Assembly: GCA_937900285.1 (NCBI GenBank)
Contig: CALCEM010000015.1
Location: 1-8,831, forward strand
Direction of reading: 5' to 3'
From: an uncultured Fretibacterium sp.
GTDB lineage: Bacteria; Synergistota; Synergistia; Synergistales; Aminobacteriaceae
Length of the DNA: 8,831 nt
The notes beneath the pieces were generated by a model that was given only the letters and a program-made list of their open reading frames with translations, searched no databases and had not been told where the DNA came from. The translations under genes and the position numbers were made by a program. Of this stretch, positions 5,498 through 8,831 are shown in pieces. The stretch's first letter is position 1. Every line of letters begins with the position of its first letter.

Positions 5498-6601
5498 ATG
5501 ACAATGAGAAGATTAATAAATTTAAAACGCGTCGAAGCTAGAAGAATTTTTTTAACGTATTCGATCGTAATAATTTCGTTTTTAATCTGTTACGTGATGA
5601 GCGAAGTAAAAATTTTAAGTTCATCAATGCGCGGGATGTTAGTTCCGATTTGTGCATATATGGTCATGGCGGTTTCTTTAAATTTGGTCGTTGGAATTTC
5701 CGGTGAATTATCTCTCGGCCATGCTGGATTTATGTCGATCGGAGCATTTTCTGGTGTAGCAGTCGCGCTAATAATGCAGAACATAAATAAATTTTATCCG
5801 GGAACGCCGGAATTTTTGCAAAATATATTTTTAAATGCGCCGTTTAGGTTAGCATTATCGATGATCGCCGGAGCATGTTTCGCAGGTTTAGCAGGTTTTT
5901 TAATTGGGATTCCAGTTTTAAGACTGAACGGGGATTATTTAGCAATAGTAACGTTAGCATTTGGCGAAATAATCAAGAGCATATTAAATAATTTTTATTT
6001 CGGAGTCGATAAAAACGGCTTACATATGAGCATGATAACGGACACGACAAATTTATTAAAGGGCGGACGCTTAATTATTCGCGGGCCGATGGGGATTAAT
6101 GGAATTATGAAAATTTCGACTTTTACGGCTGGTTTTATTCTCGTAATGATTTCGCTGATAGTTGTATTTAATTTAGTAAATTCGAGATCGGGCCGGGCGT
6201 TTATGGCAATTCGTGATGACAGGATCGCGGCTGAAAGTATTGGACTCGACATAACAAAATATAAAATGATGGCGTTTGTCACATCTGCAGCATTAGCCGG
6301 AGCAGCAGGGACATTATTTGCGATGAATTATTCGACGATAGCGGCAAATAAATTTGATTTCAACACTTCAATTTTAATTTTAGTTTTTGTCGTGTTAGGC
6401 GGTCAAGGTAATTTTTTAGGTTCGATAATAGCGGCTGCAGCATTGACAATTTTGCCCGAAAAGCTTCGGGAATTTTCAGATTATAGAATGCTTTTATACG
6501 CTGTAATTTTAATTGTTACGATGTTATGCACGAACAACGATAATATAAAAAATTTCATGCAGAAATTAAACCCGTTTAAATCCAAAGAGGAGGCGGAATA
6601 A
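5498..6601 (+). CDS. livM: Branched-chain amino acid ABC transporter permease LivM
   Basis: A 367-residue permease that pairs with LivH. A basic N-terminus (MTMRRLINLKRVEARR) is followed by about nine or ten membrane segments. Family motifs are GISGELSLGHAGFM (66-79), LRLNGDYLAIVTLAFGEI (141-158), AFMAIRDDRIAAESIGLD (234-251, the coupling loop to the ATPases) and VLGGQGNFLGSI (299-310). The C-terminus is unusual: the common R-P-x-G-L ending is replaced by MLCTNNDNIKNFMQKLNPF and an acidic tail. AGGAGA at 5478-5483 lies within the end of livH, 14 nt before the ATG at 5498; a second in-frame ATG at 5504 is further away. It is followed by livG after only 2 nt. Confidence 0.95.
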   Translation: MTMRRLINLKRVEARRIFLTYSIVIISFLICYVMSEVKILSSSMRGMLVPICAYMVMAVSLNLVVGISGELSLGHAGFMSIGAFSGVAVALIMQNINKFYPGTPEFLQNIFLNAPFRLALSMIAGACFAGLAGFLIGIPVLRLNGDYLAIVTLAFGEIIKSILNNFYFGVDKNGLHMSMITDTTNLLKGGRLIIRGPMGINGIMKISTFTAGFILVMISLIVVFNLVNSRSGRAFMAIRDDRIAAESIGLDITKYKMMAFVTSAALAGAAGTLFAMNYSTIAANKFDFNTSILILVFVVLGGQGNFLGSIIAAAALTILPEKLREFSDYRMLLYAVILIVTMLCTNNDNIKNFMQKLNPFKSKEEAE

Positions 6602-6603
6602 TT

Positions 6604-7446
6604 ATGCCGTTCACAAAAAGTAATACGAAATTAATTCCGTTACCTTCAAAAGGAATGGTGCCCGATCGAGATATTGAACGCTCTCCGGTTTTAGAGTGCA
6701 TAAATTTAGGGATAACACTCGGAGGAATAAAAGCCGTTGAAGATTTTAATTTAACGATTGGCCGGACTGAAATTGCCGGATTAATTGGGCCGAACGGTGC
6801 AGGAAAAACTACGGTGTTTAATTTGCTTACAAAAGTTTATCAGCCCACTACCGGAACAATTTTATTAAACGGCAAGGACACTCACGGAATGAATACGGTT
6901 CAGGTCAATCGGGCAGGAATCGCCAGAACTTTCCAGAATATAAGATTATTTAAAAATTTAAGTGTTGTCGATAATGTAAAAGTCGCAATGAATAACGAAA
7001 TGCGTTATAACATGTTCAGCGCGATTTTAAGGCTTCCGAATTACCGGCGTGAAGAAATTGCAGCACATCGAAGGGCATTAAAATTATTATCAATTTTCGA
7101 CATGCAAAATATTGCGGATGTTCGTGCAGGTTCTTTACCGTATGGAGCGCAGAGGCGTTTGGAAATTGTGAGGGCACTTGCAACGAATCCGAGTTTATTA
7201 TTATTGGACGAGCCTGCCGCCGGTATGAATCCTTCAGAGACGGCCGAATTAATGGACAGCATCAGAAAAGTTCATGAAATGTTTCAGATCGCTATAATTT
7301 TAATTGAACATGATATGAATTTAGTAATGAATATTTGTGAAGGGATTTGCGTTTTAAATTTCGGTCATATAATTGCGAAGGGAACTCCTGATGACATTCA
7401 ATCAAATCCGGCAGTGATCGAGGCATATTTAGGGAGGAGGAAATAA
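6604..7446 (+). CDS. livG: Branched-chain amino acid ABC transporter ATP-binding protein LivG
   Basis: A 280-residue cytoplasmic ATPase that forms a heterodimer with LivF and powers uptake. Walker A is GPNGAGKT (62-69), the Q-loop Gln is in ARTFQN (Q111), the signature is LPYGAQRRLEI (178-188, with Pro where Ser is usual), Walker B is LLLLDEPAAG (198-207) and the switch His is in IEHDM (H236). The C-terminal A-x-G-T-P-D-D-I end is typical. About 25 residues precede the usual start (VLECINLGITLGG), making it longer than E. coli LivG. GGAGG at 6589-6593 lies 10 nt before ATG 6604 and supports the long form; the inner ATG at 6655 has AGGA too close to it. Confidence 0.95.
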   Translation: MPFTKSNTKLIPLPSKGMVPDRDIERSPVLECINLGITLGGIKAVEDFNLTIGRTEIAGLIGPNGAGKTTVFNLLTKVYQPTTGTILLNGKDTHGMNTVQVNRAGIARTFQNIRLFKNLSVVDNVKVAMNNEMRYNMFSAILRLPNYRREEIAAHRRALKLLSIFDMQNIADVRAGSLPYGAQRRLEIVRALATNPSLLLLDEPAAGMNPSETAELMDSIRKVHEMFQIAIILIEHDMNLVMNICEGICVLNFGHIIAKGTPDDIQSNPAVIEAYLGRRK

Positions 7447-7449
7447 ACA

Positions 7450-7809
7450 ATGAGTGCAGAGACTGAATTTGTTACGAAAAAGGAATTTGAACACGAAATC
7501 GAAAAAGTTAGAACGACGCAGGAATTTGACAGACAATTAAACGATTTTAGGATCGATTCTATTAGGGAAATGCTCGACGAAAGATCTAAAAATTTTAATT
7601 CGATCATTGATGCAAGGTTTGAAATTATGCAGGCCAAAATGGACAAAAGCCTCGCGGAACATAAAGAAGTGACGGCACGCCTCGAAGGGAAAATTAATGC
7701 TGTCGAATCAAAACTTGATATGTTTATACATGGCCGTTATTGGGAAATTGCTGGAGTTGGGTTAATTGTCGGGCTTGTAACATTTTTTGTGCAATATTTT
7801 GTGAAATGA
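7450..7809 (+). CDS. Small coiled-coil protein with C-terminal membrane anchor, function unknown
   Basis: A 119-residue protein I cannot assign to a known function. Residues 1-95 are highly charged and helix-forming (KKEFEHEIEKV, DRQLNDFRIDSIREMLDERS, KMDKSLAEHKEVTARLEGKI) with heptad-like spacing of hydrophobic residues that suggests a coiled coil. Residues 98-117 (WEIAGVGLIVGLVTFFVQYF) form one hydrophobic segment, followed only by VK, so it looks tail-anchored with the coil in the cytoplasm. It resembles XhlA-type small membrane proteins in plan, not clearly in sequence. GGAGGAGG at 7433-7440 gives a strong ribosome site about 9 nt before the ATG, and it follows livG by 3 nt and precedes livF by 29 nt. 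Being inside the operon, it may act on or near the Liv complex; that is inference. Confidence 0.85.
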   Translation: MSAETEFVTKKEFEHEIEKVRTTQEFDRQLNDFRIDSIREMLDERSKNFNSIIDARFEIMQAKMDKSLAEHKEVTARLEGKINAVESKLDMFIHGRYWEIAGVGLIVGLVTFFVQYFVK

Positions 7810-7838
7810 TGAGACATGAAACGAGGTGAAAATTTATT

Positions 7839-8555
7839 TTGTCAGAACCAATTTTGAAAGTTGAAAATATTAATGTCTTTTACGGGAGCATTCACGCAAT
7901 AAAAGGGATTTCGTTTGAAGTTCACGACGGCGAAATAGTTACGCTAATCGGAGCAAACGGCGCGGGGAAATCTACAACGTTAAACACAATTTCCGGATTA
8001 TTGCACCCTAGCACTGGAAGCATTTCATTTTTGGGGGAGAGCCTCGCCAAAGTTCAACCGCATAAAATCGTCAGCAGAGGTTTAGCGCAAGTTCCGGAAG
8101 GCCGGCGGGTTTTTGCACAAATGACCGTGCGTGAAAATTTAGAAATGGGCGCATATGTTCAAAGAGATAACGATAATATCCGCGATGACATTGAGAAAGT
8201 TTATAATTTATTTCCGAGATTGAAGGAGCGCCGCAAACAAATAGCCGGAACTTTATCAGGCGGAGAGCAGCAAATGTTAGCGATGGGACGGGCTTTAATG
8301 TCCAGACCAAAATTATTAATGCTTGATGAGCCTTCGATGGGATTAGCGCCGATTTTGGTAGAGCAGATTTTTGAAATTATAGCGAGTATGCATAAAACTG
8401 GAGCGACTATTTTATTAGTTGAACAGAATGCGCAAATGGCATTATCGATAGCGAGCAGGGGTTACGTAATGGAGACCGGGAAAATTGTGACGACAGGGAC
8501 CGGAGAAGAGTTATTATCATCGGCTGAAATAAAAAAAGCATATCTTGGCGGATAA
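7839..8555 (+). CDS. livF: Branched-chain amino acid ABC transporter ATP-binding protein LivF
   Basis: A 238-residue cytoplasmic ATPase, the partner of LivG. Walker A is GANGAGKST (38-46), the Q-loop is LAQVPEGRRVF (Q84), the signature is LSGGEQQ (139-145) and Walker B is LLMLDEPSMGLAP (159-171). The switch position reads LLVEQNA, with Gln in place of His, which is normal for LivF. It ends IKKAYLGG as usual. Length is typical. The start is TTG at 7839: GAGGTG at 7823-7828 is 10 nt upstream, and the protein from there begins MSEPILKVENINVFYG, matching the family start. Last gene of the operon, followed by an intrinsic terminator. The TTG start and the 29-nt gap after the coiled-coil gene may lower its translation relative to LivG. 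Confidence 0.95.
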   Translation: MSEPILKVENINVFYGSIHAIKGISFEVHDGEIVTLIGANGAGKSTTLNTISGLLHPSTGSISFLGESLAKVQPHKIVSRGLAQVPEGRRVFAQMTVRENLEMGAYVQRDNDNIRDDIEKVYNLFPRLKERRKQIAGTLSGGEQQMLAMGRALMSRPKLLMLDEPSMGLAPILVEQIFEIIASMHKTGATILLVEQNAQMALSIASRGYVMETGKIVTTGTGEELLSSAEIKKAYLGG

Positions 8556-8589
8556 AAAAATTTTAATTTAAAATTTAAATTGATTTATG

Positions 8590-8626
8590 AGGCACTCTCA
8601 AAATTTTGGGGGTGTCTTAATTTTTT
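8590..8626 (+). terminator. Intrinsic terminator of the liv operon
   Basis: AGGCACTCTC (8590-8599) pairs with GGGGGTGTCT (8608-8617) around loop AAAATTTT: ten pairs, including three G-U. It is followed by TAA and six T (8621-8626). It lies 35 nt after the livF stop and has the classic layout of a rho-independent terminator. Confidence 0.85.
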
Positions 8627-8634
8627 GTTATAAT
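8606..8634 (+). promoter_or_regulatory. Probable promoter of the downstream DUF6625-like gene
   Basis: A perfect TATAAT (8629-8634) stands directly after the terminator T run. Seventeen nt upstream the -35 position reads TTGGGG, inside the terminator's 3' arm, so only half matches consensus. The segment after the -10 (CTGGTGGC) resembles that at the tRNA promoter (ATCTGGCG). The predicted start near 8641 gives a leader of about 46 nt. Confidence 0.5.
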
Positions 8635-8686
8635 CTGGTGGCTGTTTGAAATAAAAAAATATTAGTGAAGGAGTGTAAAAATTTCG

Positions 8687-8831
8687 ATGCAGGATAATGC
8701 TAATAAAAAAATTGCTTTTATAGTTCCGTATTATGGGAAATTCCCGAATTATTTTCCGTTGTGGCTGAAAACTTGCGAATATAATCCAACGATAGATTTT
8801 TTATTATTTACTGATGAGGATACGATGAGGG
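8687..8831 (+). CDS. DUF6625-like protein, probable glycosyltransferase-related (3' end outside window)
   Basis: The first 48 residues of a gene that runs off the right edge: MQDNANKKIAFIVPYYGKFP, then NYFPLWLKTCEYNPTIDFLLFTDEDT. The pattern I-A-F-I-V-P-Y-x-G-K-x-P-N-Y-F and the I-D-F-L-L-F-T-D strand match, by recall, the DUF6625 family found in capsule and other polysaccharide loci. The IVPYYG strand and FTDED end recall a GT-A nucleotide-binding core, so a sugar-transfer role is plausible but unproved. The start is ATG 8687, with AAGGAG at 8668-8673, 13 nt upstream, a long gap also seen before livH and livM. It has its own promoter after the liv terminator, so it is a separate unit. Confidence 0.75.
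   Translation, partial: MQDNANKKIAFIVPYYGKFPNYFPLWLKTCEYNPTIDFLLFTDEDTMR

Noticed and set aside
4539..6196. Shared 13-mer GAGATCGGGCCGG at 4539-4551 and 6184-6196
   Set aside because: The second copy lies in the conserved LivM coding stretch (SRSGRAF) and the flanks do not match; chance similarity is most likely.
5590..8310. Minus-strand open frames inside livM, livG and livF
   Set aside because: All are antisense to strongly conserved transporter genes and show no independent evidence of coding.
1..8831. CRISPR array, insertion sequence or prophage genes
   Set aside because: No spaced repeats, transposase, terminal inverted repeats or phage proteins were seen on either strand.

Overview
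The window comes from a low-GC, AT-rich bacterium. Nothing in it fixes the taxon. A branched-chain amino acid ABC cassette, surface-glycan glycosyltransferases of a Gram-negative type and a short (~95 nt) SRP RNA would fit an anaerobic, amino-acid-fermenting Gram-negative, for example a member of the Synergistota. That placement is an inference and low in confidence.

Left part (1-2810): surface-glycan genes. The window opens inside a GT2-type glycosyltransferase gene, within a run of 12 G. A complete GT4-type glycosyltransferase (607-1680) follows. On the minus strand are a small SRP (4.5S-like) RNA gene (about 1729-1822), which is easily missed because short spurious ORFs cover it, and a GT52/sialyltransferase-like gene (1856 to about 2810). 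The 5' end of the GT52 gene is broken. An AGGAGG ribosome site and ATG (2810) lead within eight codons into a run of 9 G, and in this copy translation stops after 16 codons. One more G opens a frame encoding the N-terminal beta strand. A second -1 shift at a T6-G heptamer (2716-2710) would then join it to the main 269-codon frame. The two long G tracts, both in glycosyltransferase genes, suggest a phase-variable surface glycan.

Middle (2811-3345): a divergent control region, then tandem tRNA-Ser(GCU) and tRNA-Arg(ACG) genes behind a near-ideal promoter (TTGACA, 16 nt, TATAAT), then the leader of the liv operon.

Right part (3346-8555): a complete branched-chain amino acid ABC importer operon, livJ-livH-livM-livG-x-livF. 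It contains binding protein, two permeases and two ATPases. The extra gene x (7450-7809) lies between the ATPases and encodes a 119-residue coiled-coil protein with a single C-terminal membrane segment. A hairpin separates livJ from livH and probably sets the excess of binding protein over the membrane complex. An intrinsic terminator closes the operon. Immediately after it, a promoter and ribosome site lead into the start of a DUF6625-like gene, probably glycan-related, which runs off the right edge. The transporter operon is therefore flanked by glycan genes on both sides.
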